From positions 1 to 60,027 of the forward strand of contig NZ_BBIU01000033.1 of assembly GCF_000730645.1 (NCBI RefSeq): a stretch of 60,027 bases of DNA. Direction: 5' to 3'. The position numbers were made by a program, and so were the translations under genes. How positions within the stretch are numbered: the first letter of the stretch is position 1; each line of letters opens with the position of its first letter. The notes beneath the pieces were generated by a model. That model saw nothing but the letters and a program-made list of their open reading frames with translations, did no database searches and had not been told where the DNA came from. The stretch comes from Pseudomonas parafulva NBRC 16636 = DSM 17004 (lineage in GTDB: Bacteria > Pseudomonadota > Gammaproteobacteria > Pseudomonadales > Pseudomonadaceae). This document shows, piece after piece, positions 1 through 8,472 of this stretch.

Positions 1-34
1 GGAAACCGCGCTCAGCGGCGGCTATTTTTAAAGA

Positions 35-2095
35 TCAGAAGTCCTTGCACAGGCGCAAGGCGTCGTAGATCGCCGCATGCACGTTGCGCTGGGCCACGCA
101 GTCACCAATGCGGTACAGCAGGTAGCCCTCGCCTGGCTGGCTGAGGATCGGCTGTGGCTTGATGGCGAACAGCGCCTCCACATCGATCTGGCCTTTGTTG
201 CGCGAGCCGTCCTTCAGTGCGTAGTACAGCTGCTCGTCAGGACGCACGCCGTTCTCCACCACCACCTGGTCCACCACGCGCTCTTCCTTGGCACCGGTGT
301 ATTCGTTTTCCAGCACCGCCACCAGCTTGTCGCCCTCGCGGTAGACCTTTTCCAGCATCATGTCGCCGGTCATGATCACTTCTTTGGGGTACATGCTGCG
401 GTAGTAGGTGGGGAAAGTGGTACCGCCCATGGCCACACCCGGCTTGATATCGTCGGTGACGATTTCCACCTGGCAGCCCTTGTCGGCGATGAAGTCCGCC
501 ACCGACATGCCGGTGAACTCGCAGATGGTGTCGTACACCAGCACGTTCTTGCCCGGTGCAACCTTGCCATCCAGCACGTCCCAGCTGCTGACCACCAGCC
601 CTTCGGCAGCGCCCCAGTGGTCGTTCTGCTCCAGGAACGAGTGCCCGCCCACGGCCAGTACGATGATGTCCGGGCGCAGGTCCTGGATGGTGTCCACGTC
701 GGCGGCGGTACCCAGGCGCAGGTCCACTTTCAGGCGCGCCAGCTCCAGCTGGTACCAGCGGGTGATGCCGGCAATCTGGTCGCGCTGCGGCGCTTTGGCG
801 GCGATGGTGATCTGGCCACCAATCTGGTCTTTCTTCTCGAACAGGGTCACATCGTGGCCACGTTCAGCGGCCACGCGGGCCGCCTCCATGCCGGCAGGGC
901 CAGCACCTACAACCACCACCTTGCGCTTGGCGCCCGTGGTTTTCTCGATGATGTGCGGCACACCCATGTATTCACGGGAGGTGGCGGCGTTCTGGATGCA
1001 CAGTACGTCCAGGCCCTGGTACTGGCGGTCGATGCAGTAGTTGGCACCCACGCACTGCTTGATCTGGTCGATCTGGCCCATCTTGATCTTGGCGATCAGG
1101 TGCGGGTCGGCCATGTGCGCACGGGTCATGCCGACCATGTCCACGTAGCCGCCTTCAAGAATGCGCGTGGCCTGGTTCGGGTCCTTGATGTTCTGTGCGT
1201 GCAGCACCGGTACCTTGACCACTTCCTTGATACCTGCGGCCAAGTGCAGGAACGGCTCCGGCGGGTAGCTCATGTTCGGGATGACGTTGGCCAGGGTGTT
1301 GTGGGTGTCGCAACCCGAACCTACCACGCCGATGAAGTCGAGCATGCCCGTGGCATCGTAATACGCAGCGATCTGCTTCATGTCCTCGTGGCTGAGGCCA
1401 TCGGGGTGGAACTCGTCACCGCAGATACGCATGCCTACGCAGAAGTCGTCACCGACCTCGGCACGCACGGCCTTGAGCACTTCCATGCCGAACTTCATGC
1501 GGCCTTCGAAGCTGCCGCCCCACTCGTCGGTACGCTTGTTGACACGCGGGCTCCAGAACTGGTCGATCATGTGCTGGTGCACCGCCGACAGCTCCACGCC
1601 GTCCAGGCCGCCCTCTTTGGCGCGGCGCGCAGCCTGCGCGTAGTTACCGATCACACGCCAGATCTCTTCCACCTCGATGGTTTTGCAGGTGGCGCGGTGC
1701 ACGGGCTCACGGATACCCGAGGGCGACATCAGGGTGGGCCAGTTGAAACCGTCCCAGCGCGAGCGACGGCCCATGTGGGTAATCTGGATCATGATCTTGG
1801 CGCCATGCTTGTGCATGGCATCGGCCAGGTTCTGGAAGTGCGGGATGATGCGGTCGGTAGACAGGTTGACCGATGCCCACCATTCCTGCGGGCTGTCGAT
1901 GGCCACCACCGACGAGCCGCCGCAGATGGCCAGGCCGATGCCGCCCTTGGCCTTCTCTTCGTAGTACTTCACATAGCGGTCGGTCGTCATGCCGCCGTCA
2001 GTGGCGTAGACCTCGGCGTGCGCGGTGCTGAGCACGCGGTTGCGAATGGTCAGTTTGCCGATCTGAATCGGCTGGAACATTGCTTCGAATGCCAT
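35..2095 (-). CDS. dgcA: Dimethylglycine demethylase catalytic subunit DgcA
   Basis: Removes a methyl group from dimethylglycine to give sarcosine, a cytoplasmic step of glycine betaine catabolism; the partner subunit DgcB would lie beyond the left edge. The 686-residue protein has the Old Yellow Enzyme/trimethylamine-dehydrogenase layout: an FMN TIM barrel (about 5-340), a cysteine segment (348-366) and a FAD/NAD fold starting with VVVVGAGPAGMEAARVAA (about 393). The cysteine segment reads CVGANYC..LC, so one of the four cysteines found in trimethylamine dehydrogenase (C-x2-C-x2-C) is alanine here. It sits 15 bp downstream of the DUF5943 gene, so the two are probably co-transcribed with the dipeptidase-like gene. 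Family and pathway assignment is firm; cofactor content is uncertain. Confidence 0.95.
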   Translation of the reverse strand: MAFEAMFQPIQIGKLTIRNRVLSTAHAEVYATDGGMTTDRYVKYYEEKAKGGIGLAICGGSSVVAIDSPQEWWASVNLSTDRIIPHFQNLADAMHKHGAKIMIQITHMGRRSRWDGFNWPTLMSPSGIREPVHRATCKTIEVEEIWRVIGNYAQAARRAKEGGLDGVELSAVHQHMIDQFWSPRVNKRTDEWGGSFEGRMKFGMEVLKAVRAEVGDDFCVGMRICGDEFHPDGLSHEDMKQIAAYYDATGMLDFIGVVGSGCDTHNTLANVIPNMSYPPEPFLHLAAGIKEVVKVPVLHAQNIKDPNQATRILEGGYVDMVGMTRAHMADPHLIAKIKMGQIDQIKQCVGANYCIDRQYQGLDVLCIQNAATSREYMGVPHIIEKTTGAKRKVVVVGAGPAGMEAARVAAERGHDVTLFEKKDQIGGQITIAAKAPQRDQIAGITRWYQLELARLKVDLRLGTAADVDTIQDLRPDIIVLAVGGHSFLEQNDHWGAAEGLVVSSWDVLDGKVAPGKNVLVYDTICEFTGMSVADFIADKGCQVEIVTDDIKPGVAMGGTTFPTYYRSMYPKEVIMTGDMMLEKVYREGDKLVAVLENEYTGAKEERVVDQVVVENGVRPDEQLYYALKDGSRNKGQIDVEALFAIKPQPILSQPGEGYLLYRIGDCVAQRNVHAAIYDALRLCKDF

Positions 2096-2110
2096 GACGC
2101 TATCTCCGGC

Positions 2111-2641
2111 TTACAACGGCTTCGTTACGAACAGGCCATCTTCGTGGCCTTCTTCCGACCCGCCGTACACCTGTTCGGCAACGGTGCGGATCGAGCTGCC
2201 GCGGGCAGCGAGAATCTGGTCCATGGCGCCGGCGAACCAGCCGGTGAACATGTAGTCGACCTTGCGGCCACATTTGCCATAGACGTACACGAATGCAGAG
2301 TGCTTGAGCTTGACGCTGCAGGTGCCCTTGTCCAGGTCGATGTCCTGGATCTCGAACAGGCCCCAGCCACGCTGGCTCAGGCGTTTCATGTAGTGCTCGA
2401 ATACCGCGACGCCTTCCAGGCCGTGGCACTCGGCCTCTTTGTCGCACCAGTGCCAGGCAGATTTGTAGCCGGCCTTGTAGAGGATCTCGGCGTACTTGTC
2501 GGCGCCCAGGACTTCCTCGATACCCTTGTGGTTGTTGACGAAGAAATGCCGCGGTACGTACAGCATCGGCAGGGCGTCGCTGGTCCACACACCGGTTTCG
2601 CTGTCGACTTCAATTGGCAATTGCGGGGCGATCTTGGCCAT
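2111..2641 (-). CDS. DUF5943 domain protein of the dimethylglycine operon
   Basis: This 176-residue soluble protein of unknown function has no signal peptide or membrane segment. It contains several cysteines and histidines (WHWCDKEAECHG near 63-74, YGKCGRK near 120) and resembles 4-vinyl-reductase-like small-molecule-binding domains. In pseudomonads it is found between a dipeptidase-like gene and dgcA, as here, which argues for a role linked to dimethylglycine demethylation, for example assembly or metabolite binding. That role is inferred only from context. The ATG at 2641 follows a purine-rich stretch in the gap after the dipeptidase gene. Confidence 0.85.
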   Translation of the reverse strand: MAKIAPQLPIEVDSETGVWTSDALPMLYVPRHFFVNNHKGIEEVLGADKYAEILYKAGYKSAWHWCDKEAECHGLEGVAVFEHYMKRLSQRGWGLFEIQDIDLDKGTCSVKLKHSAFVYVYGKCGRKVDYMFTGWFAGAMDQILAARGSSIRTVAEQVYGGSEEGHEDGLFVTKPL

Positions 2642-2717
2642 GGAAACTCAACTCCAGAAAAATTTTTATTGGGTTGCCCCGGCGTTGCTGGCAGGGGCTT
2701 CAGGCTTGGAGAGCGGC

Positions 2718-3695
2718 TTATTCGCCCCAGACGTCTTTCAATACGTTGACCCAGTTCTCGCCCATGATCTTGCGGACCACGCGCTCGGAATGGCCGCGCT
2801 TGAGCAAGGTTTCGGTGAGGTTGGGGAACTCGCCCACGGTACGGATGCCCAGCGGGTTGATGATCTTGCCGAAGTTGGTCAGGCGGCGGGCGTAGCCCTT
2901 GTCGTGGGTGAGGTATTCGAAGAATTCCTTGCCATGACCTTGGGTGAAGTCGGTACCGATACCAATGGCATCTTCACCAACGATGTTCATGGTGTACTCG
3001 ATGGCCTCGGCGTAGTCGTCGATGGTGGAATCGATCCCCTTGGCCAGGAACGGTGCAAACATGGTCACACCCACGAAGCCGCCGTGGTCGGCGATGAACT
3101 TCAGCTCTTCATCGGACTTGTTGCGCGGGTGCTCCTTGAGCCCGGACGGCAGGCAGTGGGAGTAGCACACCGGCTTTTTCGATTCGAGGATGACTTCTTC
3201 GGAGGTTTTCGAGCCAACGTGGGACAGGTCGCACATGATGCCCACGCGGTTCATTTCGGCAACGATCTCGCGGCCAAAACCAGACAACCCGCCGTCACGC
3301 TCGTAGCAGCCGGTGCCTACCAGGTTCTGGGTGTTGTAGCACATCTGCACGATGCCCACGCCCAGCTGCTTGAAGATCTCGACGTAGCCAATCTGGTCTT
3401 CGAACGCATGGGCGTTCTGGAAGCCGAAGAGGATGCCGGTCTTGCCCAATTCCTTGGCCTTGCGAATGTCAGCGGTGGTACGCACGGGCATCACCAGGTC
3501 GCTGTTCTCGCGGATGAGCTTCTGGCTGGCGGCAATCTGGTCAACGGTCGCCTTGAAGCCTTCCCAGACCGACACGGTGCAGTTGGCGGCGGTCAGGCCA
3601 CCTTTGCGCATGTCCTCGAACAGCTCGCGGTTCCACTTGGCGATGATCAGGCCATCGATGACGATGCTGTCGGCGTGTAATTCGGCTGGGCTCAT
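2718..3695 (-). CDS. M19 (membrane dipeptidase) family protein, atypical
   Basis: A 325-residue protein of the renal/membrane dipeptidase family. The start at 3695 (MSPAELHADS) was chosen because it follows a GGGGA ribosome site and matches family length; an open frame continues upstream to 3902 with no family resemblance. Later metal-site motifs are visible (CDLSHVG and PVCYSHC). The N-terminal H-x-D metal pair normally in a DGHND-type motif is missing: the protein reads VIDGLIIAKWNRE. It may therefore bind metal differently or act on another substrate. It leads the likely operon dipeptidase-DUF5943-dgcA, suggesting a role in methylated glycine metabolism, but no substrate can be named. Confidence 0.88.
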   Translation of the reverse strand: MSPAELHADSIVIDGLIIAKWNRELFEDMRKGGLTAANCTVSVWEGFKATVDQIAASQKLIRENSDLVMPVRTTADIRKAKELGKTGILFGFQNAHAFEDQIGYVEIFKQLGVGIVQMCYNTQNLVGTGCYERDGGLSGFGREIVAEMNRVGIMCDLSHVGSKTSEEVILESKKPVCYSHCLPSGLKEHPRNKSDEELKFIADHGGFVGVTMFAPFLAKGIDSTIDDYAEAIEYTMNIVGEDAIGIGTDFTQGHGKEFFEYLTHDKGYARRLTNFGKIINPLGIRTVGEFPNLTETLLKRGHSERVVRKIMGENWVNVLKDVWGE

Positions 3696-3978
3696 CAGGC
3701 GTCCCCTTTTATTGAATGGGTGGCGCCAAACCTTGTGCCGGCGCTTTGGGGCCAGCATATGCCTGCGGCCCGAGGCGCCCCGATGCAAAAACGACAGGGG
3801 GTTTGCCGAAAGCGTCAATGCGCGACAAGCCGCCCTCTGGCGGGGTTTTCGGCAATGAGAGACAGTCTCGATAACAACCTGGGCAGCCCTGTTGATGAAC
3901 ATTTTGCCGAAGAGCTATCGCCGGGCGAGCGGCTGAGGGAGAATCCGGCCATTCATCAGTTTTGCGAGGAGAATACGG
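3696..3978. promoter_or_regulatory. Divergent intergenic region upstream of the dgcA-cluster operon
   Basis: This 283-bp gap contains no gene. It holds an inverted repeat, TTGCCGAAA (3803-3811) with TTTCGGCAA (about 3848-3856), bracketing a small GC hairpin (CCGCC..GGCGG). A CGACA element occurs twice about 31 bp apart (3792 and 3823). It is the natural place for the operon promoter and an activator site, since dgcA clusters belong to the GbdR regulon in pseudomonads, but no site can be assigned from sequence alone. Confidence 0.45.
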
Positions 3979-4380
3979 ATGAAAGCAATGGCATGGATGG
4001 TACTGCTGGCGGTGGTGTCTGGCGCCCACGCAGCGGAAGAAGAAAGCACCCCTTGCGACAACGTCGAAACCGACCAGCAGACCTATGCCTGTGCAGCCTT
4101 CAGCAAGCAGGCCGCCGAGCGGGAACTGCAAGCGGCTTACGATGACCTGATCCAACGTGTGCGCGACCAGTACGCCGACCAGGGCAGCCAGGTGAGCGCC
4201 CTGGTAGGGCAACTGGACGCGGCGCAGAAGTTGTGGGCCCAATTGCGCGATGCCGACTGCAAGGTGGAAACCTTTGCCGAGAAGAAAGGCAGCAAGGCGT
4301 TCCAGGCGGCGTGGGATACCTGTGTGGCACAACGCAGCGATGACCGCTCGGAGTACCTGCAGTCCATTGGTCAGCAGTGA
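3979..4380 (+). CDS. Secreted LprI/DUF1311-family protein
   Basis: A 133-residue exported protein with a clear signal peptide (MKAMAWMVLLAVVSGAHA, cleavage about residue 18-19). The mature part has the DUF1311/LprI pattern: CDNV.TDQQTYACA near the start, an amphipathic helix with AERELQAAYDDL, and a C-terminal AWDTC. Four cysteines suggest two disulfides. The family includes periplasmic lysozyme-inhibitor-like proteins, but most members are uncharacterised. It is preceded by a GAGGAG ribosome site. It is convergent with cdhR and not obviously linked to carnitine metabolism. Confidence 0.88.
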   Translation: MKAMAWMVLLAVVSGAHAAEEESTPCDNVETDQQTYACAAFSKQAAERELQAAYDDLIQRVRDQYADQGSQVSALVGQLDAAQKLWAQLRDADCKVETFAEKKGSKAFQAAWDTCVAQRSDDRSEYLQSIGQQ

Positions 4381-4433
4381 AGCGGGTCTGGCCTCATTGT
4401 GGATAAATCCGCGATGCGGCCCTCAGGCGGAAA

Positions 4434-5378
4434 TCACACTGCCCTGCCCGCCCGATCCGTGCGCGGGCAACGCTGGTACCGCGCCCGGTAACAGCGGGTA
4501 AAGTACGAAGCCGACTCAAACCCGCAAGCCACCCCCACCTCCAGCACGCTCATGTCGGTCTGGCGCAATAACTGCCGCGCTTTTTCCAAACGCAAACGCA
4601 GGTAGAAACCGCTGGGGGTATCGCCCAGATGCAGGCGAAACAGCCGCTCCAGCTGCCGACGCGTCACCTGGACGCTTTCGGCCAGCACCTGTGTGTTGAG
4701 CGGCTGTTCGGTGTTGCGCTCCATTTCGCCGATCACCTTCACCAGCTTGCGGTTGCTGATGCCATAGCGGCTGGCAATCTGCATACGCTGGTGGTCCTGT
4801 CGCTGACGGATACGCCCGAGCACGAACTGTTCAGAAACCTCCACCGCCAGCTCGGCACCGTGGGCCTGTGCGATCAGGTCGAGCATCATGTCGATCGACG
4901 CCGTGCCGCCTGCGCAGGTGATGCGGCGCCGGTCGATCTCGAACAGCTCCTGGGTGGCTTGCAGGTCTGGGTAATTCTCGCGAAAGGCATCCAGCGCCTC
5001 CCAGTGCACCGTGGCGCGATGCCCGTCGAGCAAGCCCGCCTGGGCCAGCACCACGGCGCCGGTATCAATGCCGCCCAACACCACCCCGCCGTGGTCCAGG
5101 CGGCGTAGCGCCTGCTGCAGCGCCGTGCCATAGCGGGCCAGGGGTTCGAACCCGGCCACGATCAACAGCATGGCGCAGGGCTCACCTGCCCCCAGTGCTG
5201 CGTCGGCGTTCACCGACATGCCGTTGCTGGCCTGCACTGGCCCACCATCCAGGCTCAGCACCTGCCACCGGTACAACGGCCCGCGGAAGCGGTTGGCTAC
5301 CCGCAGCGGCTCCAGCGCACTGATGAACCCCATGGCCGAGAAGCCGGGTAGCAATAGGAAATGAATGATTTGCGGCAT
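4434..5378 (-). CDS. cdhR: Carnitine catabolism transcriptional activator CdhR (GlxA/AraC family)
   Basis: Activator of the carnitine genes, transcribed divergently from caiX. The 314-residue protein has an N-terminal DJ-1/PfpI-like sensor domain (about 1-185) and a C-terminal AraC helix-turn-helix domain (about 205-305, with RRQLERLFRLHLG and ACGFESASYFTRCYRARY). The start MPQIIHFLLLPGFSAMGF at 5378 was chosen because it matches the usual N terminus of CdhR-type regulators; an in-frame extension reaches 5444 but would run into the shared promoter. Family knowledge: CdhR responds to carnitine and activates caiX-cdhCAB. Sequence plus context make this assignment strong. Confidence 0.93.
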   Translation of the reverse strand: MPQIIHFLLLPGFSAMGFISALEPLRVANRFRGPLYRWQVLSLDGGPVQASNGMSVNADAALGAGEPCAMLLIVAGFEPLARYGTALQQALRRLDHGGVVLGGIDTGAVVLAQAGLLDGHRATVHWEALDAFRENYPDLQATQELFEIDRRRITCAGGTASIDMMLDLIAQAHGAELAVEVSEQFVLGRIRQRQDHQRMQIASRYGISNRKLVKVIGEMERNTEQPLNTQVLAESVQVTRRQLERLFRLHLGDTPSGFYLRLRLEKARQLLRQTDMSVLEVGVACGFESASYFTRCYRARYQRCPRTDRAGRAV

Positions 5379-5398
5379 TGCATGCTCCACGGCAAAGG

Positions 5399-5427
5399 TG
5401 GTCGCCTCCGTGCAACTGTTGGTCGCC
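5399..5427. promoter_or_regulatory. Candidate CdhR operator (21-bp-spaced direct repeat)
   Basis: TGGTCGCC occurs at 5399-5406 and again at 5420-5427, exactly 21 bp apart, in the cdhR-caiX divergent gap and about 100-127 bp upstream of the caiX start. Two direct half-sites spaced by two helical turns are the classic arrangement for AraC-family regulators, and the gene next door encodes one. Assignment to CdhR is inference. Confidence 0.55.
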
Positions 5428-5525
5428 AGGGTGCGATTTTCCACCCTGCCAGCAGCGTAGCGTGTTCACACCGCCCCAAAGAGGCCGGCCCCCATAAAAA
5501 TATGCACTGCCGATGGAGAGCCACC

Positions 5526-6470
5526 ATGCACAGCTTGATCCGCCGCAGCTTGTTAACACTCGCCCTGAGCAGCATCGCCGTTGCCCCCACTTACGCCGCT
5601 GACGCTGCAGCCTGCAAGAACGTGCGCCTGGGCGTGGTCAACTGGACCGACGTCATCGCCACCAGCGCCGTCGCCCAGGTGCTGCTCGACGGCCTTGGCT
5701 ACCAGACCAAGCAGACCAGCGCGTCACAGCAGATCATCTTCGCCGGTATCCGCGACAAGCGCCTGGACATGTTCCTGGGTTACTGGAACCCGATCATGAC
5801 CCAGACCATTACGCCTTTCATCGACGCCAACCAGGTGAAGGTACTGGCCAAGCCGAGCCTGGAGGATGCTCGCGCCACGCTGGCGGTGCCCAAGTACCTG
5901 TACGACAAGGGCCTGAAAACCTTCGCCGACATCCATAAATACGAGAAGGAACTGGGCGGCAAGCTCTACGGCATCGAGCCCGGCTCCGGCGCCAATACCC
6001 AGATCAAGGCGATGATCAGCAACAACCAGTTCGGCCTGGGCAAGTTCCAGCTGGTGGAGTCCAGCGAGGCCGGCATGCTCGCGGCGGTAGACCGCGCTGT
6101 GCGCCGCAAGGAAGCGGTGGTGTTCTTTGGCTGGACGCCCCACCCCATGAACGTGAACATCGACATGGCTTACCTGGGGGACAGCCAGGGCGCACTTGGG
6201 CCTGATGAAGGCCGCGCGACGGTATGGACCGTAACCGCACCTGACTACGCCGAGCGCTGCCCCAACGCCAACCGCCTGCTGGCCAACCTCACGTTCAGTG
6301 CCGAGGACGAGAGCCGCATGATGCAACCGCTGCTCGACCACAAGGACGCGCTCGAATCGGCCCGCCAGTGGCTCAAGGACCACCCCGAAGACAAGGCCCG
6401 CTGGCTTGAGGGGGTGACCACCTTCGACGGTAAGCCGGCTGCGGACAACCTCAAGCTTACCGCCAACTGA
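5526..6470 (+). CDS. caiX: Carnitine ABC transporter substrate-binding protein CaiX
   Basis: Periplasmic protein that captures carnitine and delivers it to the CbcWV core transporter encoded further on. It has 314 residues with a signal peptide ending PTYA-AD (about residue 24-25). The start MHSLIRRSLL was chosen because it begins the signal sequence and follows a GGAG site; the upstream open frame overlaps the promoter. The OpuAC/glycine-betaine-binding fold is recognisable from NWTDVIATSAVAQVLLDGLGY, FLGYWNP, YGIEPGSGANTQIKAM and FFGWTPHPMN, with aromatic residues in the usual quaternary-ammonium cage positions. It heads the carnitine operon and is clearly paralogous to cbcX at 12959. Confidence 0.92.
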   Translation: MHSLIRRSLLTLALSSIAVAPTYAADAAACKNVRLGVVNWTDVIATSAVAQVLLDGLGYQTKQTSASQQIIFAGIRDKRLDMFLGYWNPIMTQTITPFIDANQVKVLAKPSLEDARATLAVPKYLYDKGLKTFADIHKYEKELGGKLYGIEPGSGANTQIKAMISNNQFGLGKFQLVESSEAGMLAAVDRAVRRKEAVVFFGWTPHPMNVNIDMAYLGDSQGALGPDEGRATVWTVTAPDYAERCPNANRLLANLTFSAEDESRMMQPLLDHKDALESARQWLKDHPEDKARWLEGVTTFDGKPAADNLKLTAN

Positions 6471-6476
6471 TCCAGT

Positions 6477-6567
6477 CCCTTCGCGGCTAAACCCGCTCCT
6501 ACAGGTTACGCATAGTCCAGGAGACCAAACGGCCCCCTGTGGGAGCGGGTTTACCCGCGAAAAGACC
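6477..6567. repeat. REPIN (two inverted REP units) between caiX and cdhC
   Basis: A forward REP unit (TTCGCGGCTAAACCCGCTCC) is followed 30-odd bases later by its inverted copy (GGGAGCGGGTTTACCCGCGA). It occupies the gap between caiX and cdhC, where it could cap the abundant caiX mRNA segment and reduce downstream expression. Confidence 0.85.
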
Positions 6568-6593
6568 AGCACAGACAACACAAGGAACACGCC

Positions 6594-7478
6594 ATGAATC
6601 ACGACGTCATCATCACCTGCGCCCTCACCGGCGCGGGCGACACCGCCTCAAAAAGCCACCTGGTCCCCGTCACCCCGCAACAAATCGCCGCTGCTGCCGT
6701 GGAAGCCGCCAAAGCCGGCGCCACCGTCGTGCACTGCCACGTCCGCGACCCGCAAACGGGCCGCTTCAGCCGTGACGTGGCGCTGTACCGCGAAGTCATG
6801 GAGCGCATTCGCGAAGCCGATGTCGACATCATCGTCAACCTCACCGCCGGCATGGGCGGCGACCTGGAAATCGGCCCCGCTGAAAACCCCATGGCCTTCG
6901 GCCCGGGCACCGACCTGGTCGGCCCGCTGGAGCGCCTGGCCCACGTGGAAGCCCTGCTGCCGGAAATCTGCACCCTGGACTGCGGCACGCTCAACTTCGG
7001 CGACGGCAATTCGATCTACGTGTCCACCCCAGCCCAGTTGCGCGCCGGGGCCAAACGCATCACCGAGCTGGGGGTAAAAGCCGAGCTGGAGATCTTCGAC
7101 ACCGGCCACCTGTGGTTTGCCAAGCAGATGATGAAGGAAGGCCTGCTGCACGACCCGCTGTTCCAGCTGTGCCTGGGTATCCCCTGGGGCGCGCCCGCAG
7201 ACACCACCACCATGAAGGCGATGGTCGACAACCTGCCGGCCAACGTCACCTGGGCCGGCTTCGGCATCGGCCGCATGCAGATGCCCATGGCGGCGCAGGC
7301 AGTGCTGCTGGGTGGCAATGTGCGGGTGGGGCTGGAAGACAACCTGTACCTCGATCGGGGCGTACTGGCCAGCAACGGCCAGTTGGTCGAGCGCGCGGTG
7401 GAGATCATCTCCCGCCTTGGCGCCCGCGTGCTGACCCCTGCCGAAGGCCGGGAAAAGATGAACCTCAAGCGCCGCTGA
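6594..7478 (+). CDS. cdhC: 3-dehydrocarnitine cleavage enzyme CdhC (BKACE/DUF849)
   Basis: Transfers the acetyl unit of 3-dehydrocarnitine to acetyl-CoA, giving acetoacetate and betainyl-CoA. The 294-residue protein is a beta-keto-acid cleavage enzyme: HCHVRD at 47-52 supplies the zinc-binding histidines, and LTAGMGGD, TLDCGTLNFGD and GNVRVGLEDNLYL are family signatures of this TIM barrel. It sits 18 bp upstream of cdhA with a ribosome site in between, in the operon cdhC-cdhA-cdhB, which fixes the substrate class among the many BKACE types. Confidence 0.93.
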   Translation: MNHDVIITCALTGAGDTASKSHLVPVTPQQIAAAAVEAAKAGATVVHCHVRDPQTGRFSRDVALYREVMERIREADVDIIVNLTAGMGGDLEIGPAENPMAFGPGTDLVGPLERLAHVEALLPEICTLDCGTLNFGDGNSIYVSTPAQLRAGAKRITELGVKAELEIFDTGHLWFAKQMMKEGLLHDPLFQLCLGIPWGAPADTTTMKAMVDNLPANVTWAGFGIGRMQMPMAAQAVLLGGNVRVGLEDNLYLDRGVLASNGQLVERAVEIISRLGARVLTPAEGREKMNLKRR

Positions 7479-7496
7479 TCCTATTGGGAGACAACC

Positions 7497-8462
7497 ATGA
7501 CCTTCATCACCGAGATCAAGACGTTTGCCGCATTGGGCAGCGGCGTAATAGGCAGTGGCTGGGTGGCCCGCGCCCTCGCCCACGGCCTGGATGTGGTCGC
7601 CTGGGACCCGGCGCCGGGGGCCGAGCAGGCGTTGCGCAAACGTGTCGCCAATGCCTGGCCTGCATTACAGCAACAAGGCCTGGGGCCGGGCGCGTCACAG
7701 GCCCGCCTGCGATTTGTGAGCACTATCGAAGCGTGCGTGCGGGACGCTGACTTTATCCAGGAAAGCGCCCCCGAGCGCCTGGACCTCAAGCTGGACTTGC
7801 ACGCCCAAATCAGCGCCGCCGCCAAACCCGATGCCATTATCGGCAGCAGCACATCGGGCCTGCTGCCCAGCGAATTCTATGAATCGGCCAGGCACCCTGA
7901 GCGCTGCCTGGTCGGCCACCCCTTCAACCCGGTCTACCTGCTGCCGCTGGTAGAAATCGTCGGCGGCAAGCACACCTCCCCTGCGGCCATCGACGCGGCG
8001 AAAACCATCTACACCGCCCTCGGCATGCGCCCACTGCACGTGCGCAAGGAAGTGCCAGGTTTTATCGCCGACCGCTTGCTGGAGGCGCTGTGGCGCGAAG
8101 CCCTGCACCTGGTCAATGACGGCGTGGCCACCACCGGGGAGATCGACGATGCCATACGCTTTGGCGCTGGCCTGCGCTGGTCGTTCATGGGTACCTTCCT
8201 CACTTACACCTTGGCGGGTGGCGACGCCGGCATGCGCCATTTCATGTCGCAGTTCGGCCCGGCACTCAAGCTGCCCTGGACCTACCTGCCAGCGCCAGAG
8301 CTCACCGACAAGCTGATCGACGATGTGGTGGAAGGCACCTCGGAGCAACTGGGCGAGCGCAGCATTGCAGCCCTCGAGCGTTACCGAGATGACACCCTGC
8401 TGGCGGTGCTGGGCGCCGTCCAGGCCAGCAAAGCCCGCCATGGCATGGCTTTTGGTGATTGA
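7497..8462 (+). CDS. cdhA: L-carnitine 3-dehydrogenase CdhA
   Basis: NAD-dependent oxidation of L-carnitine to 3-dehydrocarnitine in the cytoplasm. The 321-residue protein belongs to the 3-hydroxyacyl-CoA dehydrogenase superfamily, with an N-terminal Rossmann fold (GSGVIGSGW near 15-23), the catalytic region GHPFNPVYLLPLVEIVGG (about 140-157) and the C-terminal helical domain. The order cdhC-cdhA-cdhB is the standard pseudomonad carnitine module. The next gene starts 10 bp after the stop. Confidence 0.94.
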   Translation: MTFITEIKTFAALGSGVIGSGWVARALAHGLDVVAWDPAPGAEQALRKRVANAWPALQQQGLGPGASQARLRFVSTIEACVRDADFIQESAPERLDLKLDLHAQISAAAKPDAIIGSSTSGLLPSEFYESARHPERCLVGHPFNPVYLLPLVEIVGGKHTSPAAIDAAKTIYTALGMRPLHVRKEVPGFIADRLLEALWREALHLVNDGVATTGEIDDAIRFGAGLRWSFMGTFLTYTLAGGDAGMRHFMSQFGPALKLPWTYLPAPELTDKLIDDVVEGTSEQLGERSIAALERYRDDTLLAVLGAVQASKARHGMAFGD

Positions 8463-8472
8463 GGAGAATTCG

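Noticed and set aside
77..2749. 890-codon plus-strand open frame
   Set aside because: It is antisense to dgcA and the DUF5943 gene, has a His/Val/Ala-rich composition typical of GC-rich shadow frames and shows no domain.
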